From NCBI GenBank assembly GCA_023437225.1, contig JAEZGS010000011.1, forward strand, positions 1 through 64,000: DNA of 64,000 bases, written 5' to 3'. Position 1 is the stretch's first letter, and each line of letters opens with the position of its first letter. This document shows, piece by piece, positions 45,234-54,307 of this stretch. Position numbers and translations under genes: made by a program. This stretch comes from Bacteroidota bacterium (lineage in GTDB: Bacteria; Bacteroidota; Bacteroidia; Chitinophagales; Chitinophagaceae). The notes beneath the pieces are model-generated. The model worked only from the letters and a program-made list of their open reading frames with translations, searched no databases and was not told where the DNA came from.

Positions 45234-47150
45234 ATGTACAGAATTTTTATAACGTTTCTTGTCCTGCTTTGTCTTCAATCTTCATCGCTACGCGCTGCCG
45301 ACACATTAAAGGTGGTGACGCACAACAAACTTACTGTTGTGACTGACCCTTCAAAGGGGTTTAAAACATACAGTGCCTGGGGAAAGTTTCCTCCTGTTTC
45401 CACACCGATAAGAAAGATCCTTTTAAAACTAACATTGGGTTGTCCTGATGAATTCCGTTGTGCGGATTGGGACTATAAAGATCATATTACATTACGCCGC
45501 AAGGGTGGCATTACAGGAGACTCGCTGAATTACGAAATCGGGCGTATGCTAACGCCCTATGGAGGCGCTTTTGGAAAGAAGTGGAATTTCACATGGGAAG
45601 TTGATGTTACAGATTTCAGCATGCTTCTGCGCGACAGTGTTGAAATAGAATACAACCACACTGGTTACGAACCGAATACCGACAGGGGCTGGTCCGTTAC
45701 CCTCACGTTTGAACTGATCAAAGGCACACCGGCCCTCGAGCCCATTGCAATTGAAAAAGTTTATGATGGAAGCTTCAGATATGGTGATTCAGTCAGCATC
45801 AATGACATGTTGCGGCCATTTGAGTTTGATGCGAGGCAGGGTGCAAGTATGGCGCGATTAAGAGTTGTTCAAACGGGTCATGGAATGGATCGCCCCGACA
45901 ATTGCGCAGAGTTTTGCAACAAGTATCGCGAGACATGGTTTGACGGAAAAATGATCGATCGCAGAAACATGTGGAAGCCTTGCGGTGATAATCCGCTTTA
46001 TCCACAGGCGGGTACGTGGTTATACGATCGCGCTAACTGGTGTCCGGGAGATTTAATGCAACCCGATGTTTACGACCTGCCGGTCCGCGCCGGATCCAGG
46101 CATACAGTGCAGCTCAGAATGCAGGATTATAAGAGCGTAAATCCAAGTGCCGACCAGGTGATCAGCGCTTACCTCATTCACTACAGGAAACCTGCTGTTG
46201 AAAACGATGCAACTATAGTGGATGTAGTGTCACCGTCGAACAAAGATGCATACAAACGATTGAACCCTTCGGTGAATATGCCGAAGATACTGGTTAAAAA
46301 TAATGGGTCACAGCCTCTGCGCAGCCTACAGGTCAAATACGGAAACGCCGGGAAAGCACTTAAACTGTTTTCATGGCATGGAACTATTGCTCCACAAAAG
46401 ACTGACACGCTGCAACTCCCAGGCATTGTAGAAACCATCGGTGAGAACAACCTATTTGATGTGCAGTTGCTAAGGCCGAATGGCAAAAAAGATGCTTATG
46501 ATGCGGACAATAAACTCACAGTAGCTTTCAAAGCTGTGCCAAAAGTTGACAGTCAGGTGATCGTATACATCAAAACGAACAGGGAGCCTACTGATAACGG
46601 TTACACCGTGGTGGACCAGCTCAATAATGTGATACAACACAGGGCAGTGGGTAGCATGAAAACGGACAGCATTTACCGTGACACGTTAACTCTTAGCAAG
46701 GGTCTGTACAGATTTGTGATCACCGATACTGCTGCTAATGGCCTGGAGTTCTGGGCAAACCCGAAGGGAGGTTTTGGCAAAGCAAGATTGTTGAATGCTA
46801 AAGAAGAAATGATCCGGGATATCGAATCTGACTTCGGCTCTTATTTTCAATATGATTTTGAAGTTAATGACGTGCCAGACCCGGTAGCGGCTGCATATTC
46901 TATCATTGTGTATCCAACAAGAACGAATGATAAGACGACATTGGATTATTTCTCCAACACACCGGATGATGTTACTGTGGAGTTGATCACGGATCCCGGA
47001 AATAAAGTTGTTGAGCGTCATGTGTATCATGGACTAAAATCAGGCGTCTTTAGTTACGACCTCAGTCGTTATCATAAAGGCAGGTTTTACCTTAAAGTTT
47101 TTGTAGAAGGTAAGGAAGTGTACACCAAAAGGATTCGCTTCAGGGAATAG
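45234..47150 (+). CDS. PNGase F-like peptide-N-glycosidase with type IX sorting domain
   Basis: A 638-residue secreted protein (signal peptide to about residue 21). Residues 40-325 resemble both PNGase F jelly-roll domains. Matches are CADWDYKDHI (Asp80, the equivalent of PNGase F Asp60), YEIGRMLTPYGG, WEVDVTDFSMLL, the NCAEFC motif (Glu226, the equivalent of Glu206) and LYDRANWCPGD. PNGase F cuts the amide bond between Asn and N-glycans. An extra Ig-like region follows (about 335-540), and the last 85 residues look like a type A sorting domain (YPTRTNDKTTLDYF to the KRIRF end), fitting export by the PorV/PorU system. First gene of the glycan cluster. Confidence 0.82.
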   Translation: MYRIFITFLVLLCLQSSSLRAADTLKVVTHNKLTVVTDPSKGFKTYSAWGKFPPVSTPIRKILLKLTLGCPDEFRCADWDYKDHITLRRKGGITGDSLNYEIGRMLTPYGGAFGKKWNFTWEVDVTDFSMLLRDSVEIEYNHTGYEPNTDRGWSVTLTFELIKGTPALEPIAIEKVYDGSFRYGDSVSINDMLRPFEFDARQGASMARLRVVQTGHGMDRPDNCAEFCNKYRETWFDGKMIDRRNMWKPCGDNPLYPQAGTWLYDRANWCPGDLMQPDVYDLPVRAGSRHTVQLRMQDYKSVNPSADQVISAYLIHYRKPAVENDATIVDVVSPSNKDAYKRLNPSVNMPKILVKNNGSQPLRSLQVKYGNAGKALKLFSWHGTIAPQKTDTLQLPGIVETIGENNLFDVQLLRPNGKKDAYDADNKLTVAFKAVPKVDSQVIVYIKTNREPTDNGYTVVDQLNNVIQHRAVGSMKTDSIYRDTLTLSKGLYRFVITDTAANGLEFWANPKGGFGKARLLNAKEEMIRDIESDFGSYFQYDFEVNDVPDPVAAAYSIIVYPTRTNDKTTLDYFSNTPDDVTVELITDPGNKVVERHVYHGLKSGVFSYDLSRYHKGRFYLKVFVEGKEVYTKRIRFRE

Positions 47151-47259
47151 ACACGGAACTTTTTAAAAGAATGAAAGCTGCTGGTATCACTTTATTCAAT
47201 GATAAATAGAAACTCATATCGCCTCAATTGTTGCACAAAACAATGAGTGTGTGCAGATG

Positions 47260-47267
47260 TAGTTTTG
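47260..47267 (+). promoter_or_regulatory. Candidate -7 box before the GH92 gene
   Basis: TAGTTTTG matches TAnnTTTG and lies 18 bases before the GH92 ATG at 47286. The 135-base gap also holds a short imperfect hairpin around 47223-47247. No good -33 box is seen. Confidence 0.3.
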
Positions 47268-47285
47268 CTTAAGATGTATAATGCT

Positions 47286-50213
47286 ATGAAAAGATCAGTT
47301 TTATTTACTTTTTTATTGATGCAAACTCTGATTGGATTTGCACAGAAAGACTACACAAAACTTGTAAATCCTTTTATCGGAACAGGTGGACATGGACATA
47401 CATATCCGGGCGCCACAATGCCTTTCGGAATGGTGCAATTAAGTCCCGATACACGTTTGAAGGGATGGGACGGATGCAGTGGATACCATTATTCAGATCA
47501 TGCCATATACGGCTTTTCACATACACACCTTAATGGTACGGGCATCGAAGATTATTGCGATATTTTGTTGCAACCATCGGTTGGTAAATATGAGTGGATA
47601 AATGAGGCATACAAATCAAATTTCTCTCACGACAACGAAAAGGCATACCCGGGATATTATTCTGTAAAGCTTGATAAGCATAATATCGATGTTGAACTTA
47701 CTGCAACAGTTCGCACTGGTCTGCACAAGTACACATTCCCGAAAGGAACAGAAGAAGGAAATGTTCTGATCGATCTCTTTCACCGCGATATCGTGCTTGA
47801 TTCATGGATGGAGAAAGTGGATGCTTATACCATTCGTGGCATGCGCCAATCGCGCAGCTGGGCGAACAAGCAGACAGTTTACTTCGTGATGAAATTTAGT
47901 AAGCCGATCTGGAAATATACAGTTGCATTGAACGAACAGGAAAAAGGTCACCTTGCAAATGCTCAGGGTCGTAACATAAAAGCTTACGCAGGATTCGATG
48001 TTAGTGACGGTCAGCCTCTGCTTGTTAAAGTGGGAATTAGCGGTGTCAGTGTCGAAGGTGCATTACTCAATCTGCAGGCGGAGCAACCAGGATTTGATTT
48101 CGAAGGAACGCTTTCAAAAGCAGTGCATACATGGAATAAAGAGCTTAGTAAAATAGAAATCGAAGGCGGCACGAAAGATGAACAGGTGATCTTTTACTCT
48201 GCATTGTATCATACCAACATCAATCCTAATACTTATATGGATGTCGATGGGAAGTTCCGGGGAACAGACGATCAGATACATACTGCAAGCGGATTCACCA
48301 ACTACTCTGTGTTTTCATTGTGGGACACATATCGTGCATTCAATCCATTGATGACAATCATCAATCAGAAACGTACGACGGACTGGATCAATACATTCCT
48401 TGCACAGGACGAATATGGAGGCATGCTGCCTGTATGGGAGTTGAGCGGCAATGAAACATTTTGTATGATCGGTTATCATTCAGTACCAGTGATCACTGAT
48501 GCATATCTAAAGGGAATCCGTGGTTTCGATGCGAACAAAGCACTTACTGCCATGCGTCGCTATGCAGAAAGCGATCGTTTTGGATTAAACCATTATATGA
48601 ATACCGGCTTTCTTAGTAATGATAAGGAACCAGAGAGCGTTTCCAAAACACTGGAATATGCTTATGATGATTGGTGTATCTCTCAAATGGCTAAAGCACT
48701 TAACAACAAAGACGCATATCAGACCTATCTGCAAAGAGCACAACAGTACAAGAATCTCTTTGACCCAACCACCGGTCACATGCGCGGAAAGTTAAGTTCA
48801 ATGTGGTATTCTCCATTCGATCCGAAAGAGATCAATCATTTCTTTACAGAAGGAAATTCATGGCAATACAGTTTCGCTGTCCAACAGGATATCTCCGGCC
48901 TTATCAACTTACATGGAGGGAAGAAAAAATTTGCTGCTAAGTTGAAGCATATGTTTGAAGAGGAATCGAAGACTACTGGCCGAGATCAATCAGATGTAAC
49001 AGGATTGATTGGACAGTATGCGCATGGCAACGAACCCAGCCATCATATGGCTTATCTTTTTAACTACGCGAATCAACCATGGAATACGCAGTTCTATCTC
49101 AACAAAATATTCAAAGATTTTTACCACAATGCCCCCAACGGACTGATTGGAAATGAAGATTGCGGACAGATGAGTGCATGGTATGTGTTGAGCTCGATGG
49201 GATTCTATCCGGTGTCTCCGGCCAACGGTGATTATGTACTCGGTACGCCTGTATTTGACAAAGTGACAATTAACCTGGAGAACGGAAAGCAATTTGTGAT
49301 TAAAGCCAGCCGACAGAATTCTGGCGACTTCTACGTGCAGTCAACAAGACTTAACGGTAAGTCGCACACAAACTCCTACATCCTTCACGATGCGATCATG
49401 GAAGGGGGAGAATTCAATTTCGATCTTGGACCGCAACCATCAAAGACCTGGGGCACCTCAGATAAGGATGTACCTGTAAGAAAGATTGATGAATTGCCAA
49501 TCACACCCGTTCCATTTTTCGAAGGCAGCGATAAAAAATTCAAAGGCACCGCAGAAGTTTGCCTGCGTTCCGTATCCAGGTCATCGAAGATATATTATGC
49601 AATTGTGGGCCTTCATGAGAAGCCTGCGGATGCAGCTTTCAAAAAGTATAGCAGGAAGTTCAATATTGATCGCTCTGCAACTGTGTACGCTTACGCAGTC
49701 CTGAACGGCGAGAAAAGTAAACAGATCGTTCAGGATTATTATCGAATCCCCGAAGACAGGGTTTTGAAAATTAATAGCGAAGTGAGCAATCTGTATACAG
49801 GAGGAGGACCCGAAGCGCTGATTGATGGTGTGGTAGGAGAGGCAAATTATCGCACCGGCGAATGGCATAGTTACGGTACCGACTTTGAAGCGATCGTTGA
49901 TCTGAAGGATGTAAAACCTTTGAAATACGTATCTTCCCATTATATGCAGGATGTTGGAAGCTGGATCTGGATGCCCGTAAGTGTAAGCTACGAGATCAGT
50001 GATGATGGAATAAATTACAAACCACTTGGTTCGATCAACAATGACATCAGCGATAAAAATTTTTCACCCGTGTCAAAAGACTTTGCGTTGAACGTTGATG
50101 TGACCGCGCGATTTGTAAAAGTGAAGGCGGTGAATTATGGGACAATTCCGGATTGGCATCCTGGCAAAGATGGGCAGGCCCATATCTTTATTGACGAAAT
50201 AATCATTAAATGA
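47286..50213 (+). CDS. GH92 family alpha-mannosidase with F5/8-type C-terminal domain
   Basis: About 975 residues from the ATG at 47286, which gives a signal peptide (MKRSVLFTFLLMQTLIGFAQ). GH92 exo-alpha-mannosidases are calcium-dependent and inverting. Hallmarks are LVNPFIGTGGHGHTYPGAT at the N-terminus, GYHYSDHAIYGFSHTHLNG, the catalytic-domain WELSGNETFCMIGYHSVPV, HGNEPSHHMAYLFNYA and IGNEDCGQMSAWYVLSSMGF. A C-terminal F5/8-type (CBM32-like) module (about 830-975, LIDGVVGEANYRTGEWHSY) may bind glycans. The stop overlaps the fucosidase start (ATGA). Confidence 0.93.
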   Translation: MKRSVLFTFLLMQTLIGFAQKDYTKLVNPFIGTGGHGHTYPGATMPFGMVQLSPDTRLKGWDGCSGYHYSDHAIYGFSHTHLNGTGIEDYCDILLQPSVGKYEWINEAYKSNFSHDNEKAYPGYYSVKLDKHNIDVELTATVRTGLHKYTFPKGTEEGNVLIDLFHRDIVLDSWMEKVDAYTIRGMRQSRSWANKQTVYFVMKFSKPIWKYTVALNEQEKGHLANAQGRNIKAYAGFDVSDGQPLLVKVGISGVSVEGALLNLQAEQPGFDFEGTLSKAVHTWNKELSKIEIEGGTKDEQVIFYSALYHTNINPNTYMDVDGKFRGTDDQIHTASGFTNYSVFSLWDTYRAFNPLMTIINQKRTTDWINTFLAQDEYGGMLPVWELSGNETFCMIGYHSVPVITDAYLKGIRGFDANKALTAMRRYAESDRFGLNHYMNTGFLSNDKEPESVSKTLEYAYDDWCISQMAKALNNKDAYQTYLQRAQQYKNLFDPTTGHMRGKLSSMWYSPFDPKEINHFFTEGNSWQYSFAVQQDISGLINLHGGKKKFAAKLKHMFEEESKTTGRDQSDVTGLIGQYAHGNEPSHHMAYLFNYANQPWNTQFYLNKIFKDFYHNAPNGLIGNEDCGQMSAWYVLSSMGFYPVSPANGDYVLGTPVFDKVTINLENGKQFVIKASRQNSGDFYVQSTRLNGKSHTNSYILHDAIMEGGEFNFDLGPQPSKTWGTSDKDVPVRKIDELPITPVPFFEGSDKKFKGTAEVCLRSVSRSSKIYYAIVGLHEKPADAAFKKYSRKFNIDRSATVYAYAVLNGEKSKQIVQDYYRIPEDRVLKINSEVSNLYTGGGPEALIDGVVGEANYRTGEWHSYGTDFEAIVDLKDVKPLKYVSSHYMQDVGSWIWMPVSVSYEISDDGINYKPLGSINNDISDKNFSPVSKDFALNVDVTARFVKVKAVNYGTIPDWHPGKDGQAHIFIDEIIIK

Positions 50214-51544
50214 CGTTGCGGAATTTCAGTTTGATTGTGGTGGTAGCATTGTTTGCAACCCATGTATCGGCACAAAATAAGATCGACCCGGAGTCTATCA
50301 AGAATAAAATGCAATGGTTTTCTGATGCCAAACTCGGCATCTTCATCCATTACGGTATCTATGCAGTGAATGGTATTGATGAAAGCTGGAGCTTCCATAA
50401 CCGCAAGATCAGTCATGCAGATTATATGAGTCAGCTGAAAGGTCTTACGGCATCGAAATATGATCCTGAAGCATGGGCTGATCTTATCAAAGAATCAGGT
50501 GCGCAATATGCAGTGATCACTACCAAACATCACGATGGTGTTGCGCTGTGGGGCACAAAGCAGGATCATTTTAGTGTGATCAAAAATACACCTGCAAAGC
50601 GTGACCTTCTTACTCCTTTCTTCTCGGCGTTGGAAAAGCGGGGCATAAAAAAGGGTGCTTACTTTTCATTACTCGACTGGAGTCACAAAGATTATCCGGG
50701 CTTCTTAAAGGACAGCAGCCGTTATGACATTAAAAAGCAACCTGAAAGATGGAAGCGCTTTCTAAAATTCAATCATGCACAACTCAATGAATTAAATAAA
50801 CAATTCAAACCGGATCTGTGGTGGTTCGATGGCGACTGGGAGCACAGTGCAGAAGAGTGGGAAGCTGAGAAAGTGCGCAACAATATACTGGCCTACAATC
50901 CCGGAGCAATTATCAATGGCAGATTACAAGGGTACGGCGATTACGACACTCCTGAACAGAATTTTCCTGTAACCAGGCCAAAATACAATTGGTGGGAACT
51001 TTGTATGACCATCAACAATAATTGGGGATATCAACCGCAGGACACAAACTGGAAGACGCCCTATGAGGTCATTACAATTTTTGCCGATGCCATTAGTAAT
51101 GGGGGTAACCTGTTGTTGGATATCGGTCCAATGCAGGATGGCACCATACCGCCACAACAGGTTAATGTGCTTAAAGAGCTGGGTAAATGGAATAAAAAAC
51201 ATCAGGAGGCCATCTTTGGTACGCTTGGAGGTTTGCCACAGGGACATTATTACGGGCCTTCTACCATTTCCAAAGATTCAACCACAATTTATTTATTCAT
51301 TCCGGGAAATATTGTTGGCAATGTTGTAGTGAAGGGATTGAGGAATACGATACGCTCTATTGAAGTTGTGGGAACAGGCCAGAAATTGTCGCATAAGATC
51401 GTGGGGAAGATATCATGGAGCCCCGTGCCGGGACTTGTGTACATAGATGTTCCTTCCACCGTGAAGGATGAGTATTTATCTGTGCTGAAAATAAGTCTCG
51501 ACAAATCAGTCGATCTTTATTCGGGTCGGGGCGGATTACAGTAA
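50210..51544 (+). CDS. GH29 alpha-L-fucosidase
   Basis: A 444-residue exported enzyme (signal peptide ends near THVSAQ). The retaining GH29 TIM barrel is clear: FSDAKLGIFIHYGIYAV (about residues 37-53), GAQYAVITTKHHDGVALW (about 101-118), and the nucleophile motif LWWFDGDWE with Asp207 the likely nucleophile. A small beta-sandwich domain follows. It removes alpha-linked fucose, as found on N-glycan cores and antennae. Start overlaps the GH92 stop by four bases, so the two are coupled. Confidence 0.93.
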   Translation: MTLRNFSLIVVVALFATHVSAQNKIDPESIKNKMQWFSDAKLGIFIHYGIYAVNGIDESWSFHNRKISHADYMSQLKGLTASKYDPEAWADLIKESGAQYAVITTKHHDGVALWGTKQDHFSVIKNTPAKRDLLTPFFSALEKRGIKKGAYFSLLDWSHKDYPGFLKDSSRYDIKKQPERWKRFLKFNHAQLNELNKQFKPDLWWFDGDWEHSAEEWEAEKVRNNILAYNPGAIINGRLQGYGDYDTPEQNFPVTRPKYNWWELCMTINNNWGYQPQDTNWKTPYEVITIFADAISNGGNLLLDIGPMQDGTIPPQQVNVLKELGKWNKKHQEAIFGTLGGLPQGHYYGPSTISKDSTTIYLFIPGNIVGNVVVKGLRNTIRSIEVVGTGQKLSHKIVGKISWSPVPGLVYIDVPSTVKDEYLSVLKISLDKSVDLYSGRGGLQ

Positions 51545-51560
51545 GTCAACTCTCTTACTC

Positions 51561-52763
51561 ATGTATAGGTCTATTCTTTTCATCGCAGTGTTGGCGATGA
51601 TTTCATTCGCTTCCTGCAGAACACAAAAATCGATTGCAGGTGCAGACTTGTCGTTATTGACAACCATCGATAGCAATCTTCAGGATGCAGTATTACAATA
51701 CAAGTACATGATGACTCGCGTGCCTGCAGATCGCTTCCCCAAAACCTATCATGCAGGTGAAGATCGATTTGAAACCAGCAACTCAGGCTGGTGGACCAGC
51801 GGATTCTATCCGGGTTCGTTGCTTTACCTGTATGAACAAAGCAAAGATCCTTCTTTACTCAATGAAGCGGACCGCATGTTGCGTCTTCTTGAGAAAGAAA
51901 AGCTGAATACTTCAACGCACGATCTGGGCTTCATGATGTTTTGCAGCTATGGAAACCGGAATCGTATTGAACCCAAAGAGGATTACAAAGAAATTCTTGT
52001 TACAAGTGCCCGTTCACTGATCACACGATTCAATCAAAAAGTTGGCTGCATCAAATCTTGGGATGGAAAGCCTGATGAATTTTTAGTGATCATTGACAAT
52101 ATGATGAATCTTGAACTGCTTTTCTGGGCGACGAAGGTGACGGGTGATTCGTCGTTTTATAAGATCGCAGAGACGCATGCGAATACTACACTCAAAAATC
52201 ACTTCAGGCCGGATCACAGCTCATACCACGTGATCAATTATAACGCGAATACAGGTGAGGTGCAACAGAAACGAACCGCACAGGGATATGCCGATGAGTC
52301 AGCATGGGCACGGGGTCAGGCCTGGGGCCTTTATGGTTATGTTGTCATGTATCGCGAAACACGTGATCCTGTTTATCTTCAACAGGCCAACAATATTGCC
52401 TCATTTTTATTGAAGCATCCTAATTTTCCGGCTGACAAAGTTCCGTACTGGGATTTCAATGCGCCTGGTATCCCGAATGCATTGCGAGATGCGTCGGCTG
52501 CATCAATTATCGCTGCCGCGCTGGTTGAACTTGCTGAGTATAATATCGATGGCGTACGAGCCGATTATCTTCGAAATGCTACACAAATATTGCGGACACT
52601 ATCATCGCCTGAGTACAAAGCAAAAGTTGGAACCAACGGAGGATTTCTGTTGAAGCACGGAGTAGGGCACCTCCCTGCAAAATCCGAAGTAGATGTACCG
52701 CTAACCTATGGCGACTACTATTTCATTGAGGCAATGTTGCGATATAAATCATTGTTCAAATAA
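51561..52763 (+). CDS. GH88 unsaturated glucuronyl hydrolase lipoprotein
   Basis: A 400-residue alpha/alpha-barrel enzyme with a lipobox (SFASC, Cys19). The two family aspartates are visible: Asp121 in STHDLGFMM and Asp179 in VIIDNMMNLELL. The C-terminus has the expected GTNGGFLLKHGVGHLPAKSEVDVPL. GH88 hydrates the 4,5-double bond of terminal unsaturated uronic acids left by polysaccharide lyases. No lyase is present in the window. It follows GH29 by 16 bases and precedes KduD, its usual metabolic partner. Confidence 0.9.
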   Translation: MYRSILFIAVLAMISFASCRTQKSIAGADLSLLTTIDSNLQDAVLQYKYMMTRVPADRFPKTYHAGEDRFETSNSGWWTSGFYPGSLLYLYEQSKDPSLLNEADRMLRLLEKEKLNTSTHDLGFMMFCSYGNRNRIEPKEDYKEILVTSARSLITRFNQKVGCIKSWDGKPDEFLVIIDNMMNLELLFWATKVTGDSSFYKIAETHANTTLKNHFRPDHSSYHVINYNANTGEVQQKRTAQGYADESAWARGQAWGLYGYVVMYRETRDPVYLQQANNIASFLLKHPNFPADKVPYWDFNAPGIPNALRDASAASIIAAALVELAEYNIDGVRADYLRNATQILRTLSSPEYKAKVGTNGGFLLKHGVGHLPAKSEVDVPLTYGDYYFIEAMLRYKSLFK

Positions 52764-52769
52764 AATAAG

Positions 52770-53534
52770 ATGACAGCATCCATGTTCGATCTTCACGGGA
52801 AAGTCGCCTTAGTGACCGGATGTAACAAAGGCATTGGGTACGCGATGTGTATGGGCTTAGCTGAAGCAGGGGCTGATATCATCGGGGTATCGTCTTCGTT
52901 GATGCCAGGTTCATCAATAGAACTCGGTATAAAAAAACTTGGAAGAAAGTTTACCGGTTTCCAGGCAGATCTTAGTGATAGGGATGCGGTATATGCATTA
53001 CTCGATAAGTTGAATACGCAGGATCTTAAAATAGATATACTTGTGAATAACGCAGGTATGATACTTCGAAAGCCTGCTGCTGAACATCCGGATGAAATGT
53101 GGGATAAGGTATTGTCTGTTAATCTCGATGCACCATTTATTCTGACACGCGAAATTGGTGGTCGCATGATTCAAAACGGTAGCGGAAAAATTGTATTTAC
53201 CTGTTCTTTATTATCGTTTCAGGGCGGCATCAATGTTCCAGGTTATGCGGCAAGCAAGGGAGCAGTGGCGAGTCTTGTAAAGGCATTCGCGAATGAATGG
53301 GCTGCTTATGGAATAAACGTCAATGGTATTGCACCGGGTTATATAAGTACGGATAATACAGAAGCTCTTCGTAACGATCCGTCACGAAGCGCCAGCATTC
53401 TGCAACGCATACCGGCAGGTCGTTGGGGCGAGCCTGACGACTTCAAGGGTCCGTTAGTGTTTTTATGTTCAAGAGCTTCCGATTATGTACACGGAACCAT
53501 ACTGACTGTTGATGGAGGTTGGATGGGACGTTAA
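52770..53534 (+). CDS. kduD: 2-dehydro-3-deoxy-D-gluconate 5-dehydrogenase (KduD-type SDR)
   Basis: A 254-residue short-chain dehydrogenase/reductase. The NAD-binding TGCNKGIG is at residues 16-23, NNAG at 93-96, and the catalytic Ser146, Tyr159 and Lys163 are in TCSLLSFQGG and YAASK. The end YISTDNTEALRNDPSRSA and RIPAGRWGEPDDF is characteristic of KduD, which reduces the ketouronate derived from unsaturated uronates. It lies six bases after GH88. An ATG at 52782 is an alternative start. Gluconate 5-dehydrogenase activity is the main alternative. Confidence 0.85.
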   Translation: MTASMFDLHGKVALVTGCNKGIGYAMCMGLAEAGADIIGVSSSLMPGSSIELGIKKLGRKFTGFQADLSDRDAVYALLDKLNTQDLKIDILVNNAGMILRKPAAEHPDEMWDKVLSVNLDAPFILTREIGGRMIQNGSGKIVFTCSLLSFQGGINVPGYAASKGAVASLVKAFANEWAAYGINVNGIAPGYISTDNTEALRNDPSRSASILQRIPAGRWGEPDDFKGPLVFLCSRASDYVHGTILTVDGGWMGR

Positions 53535-53601
53535 CACTGCAAAGTTTGTTGCCCAATCTCGTTGATTTTGGTTAATTTTTCATTCCATAACTAACGAGCT
53601 G

Positions 53602-54306
53602 ATGAAGCGTTTCACGTATTGCCTCCTGCTTGCCACTGGATTGCTTTTGCAAGCTCATACCATCTATTCCCAATGGGGCAGCACCGCAGAAATTAAACAA
53701 TCGGTCTTTAAATTTGCGAGAAAGACCGAGGGATTATACAACGGACCGGAATATGAGCCACACCCGGTAATCTTCAGCGAGGGACATCCATTTTTCGACA
53801 AGCCGGAAATGCAGTTCGGTACAATCGCCTACGATGGACACGTTTATGACAGCGTCAGGTTGATGATCGATCTCGTAAAAGATGAATTGCTACTGCAACA
53901 CTATAACGGTTATTCACGCATCCAGCTACTCAAAGAAAAAGTTGACTCGTTCAGCATTGGTACGCAACGTTTCAGGAATATCCGTCCTCAATCAATTGCT
54001 GGAATGAATCCCGGATATTACCAGGTCCTTCACTCTGGAGCCATTTCATTATATCAAAGATTGCGAAAGACATATCAAACATATTACAGGGGCTCGATGT
54101 CCGGTGTTGATGTGTTTCAAGACATAGATCATTACCTGGTTAAAAACAATGGTGTAATGCACTTTAAGAATAAGAAGTCGTTTCTCAAGATAATTGGTGC
54201 CGCACAGGCTATAGATCAACGACTAAAGGCAAATCAGATCTCTTACCGGAAGACACCTGGTTATTATATGCAACAGGCGCTTATACTTAACGAAGAAAGC
54301 AAATAG
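53602..54306 (+). CDS. Exported protein of unknown function
   Basis: A 234-residue protein with a signal peptide (MKRFTYCLLLATGLLLQAHTIYSQ). I do not recognise the family. It contains mixed beta segments (FGTIAYDGHVYDSVRLMIDLVKD) and a basic C-terminal half. It ends one base before the TonB receptor gene, so it is very likely co-transcribed and may be a periplasmic partner of that receptor; this is inference from context. Confidence 0.7.
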   Translation: MKRFTYCLLLATGLLLQAHTIYSQWGSTAEIKQSVFKFARKTEGLYNGPEYEPHPVIFSEGHPFFDKPEMQFGTIAYDGHVYDSVRLMIDLVKDELLLQHYNGYSRIQLLKEKVDSFSIGTQRFRNIRPQSIAGMNPGYYQVLHSGAISLYQRLRKTYQTYYRGSMSGVDVFQDIDHYLVKNNGVMHFKNKKSFLKIIGAAQAIDQRLKANQISYRKTPGYYMQQALILNEESK

Positions 54307-54307
54307 T

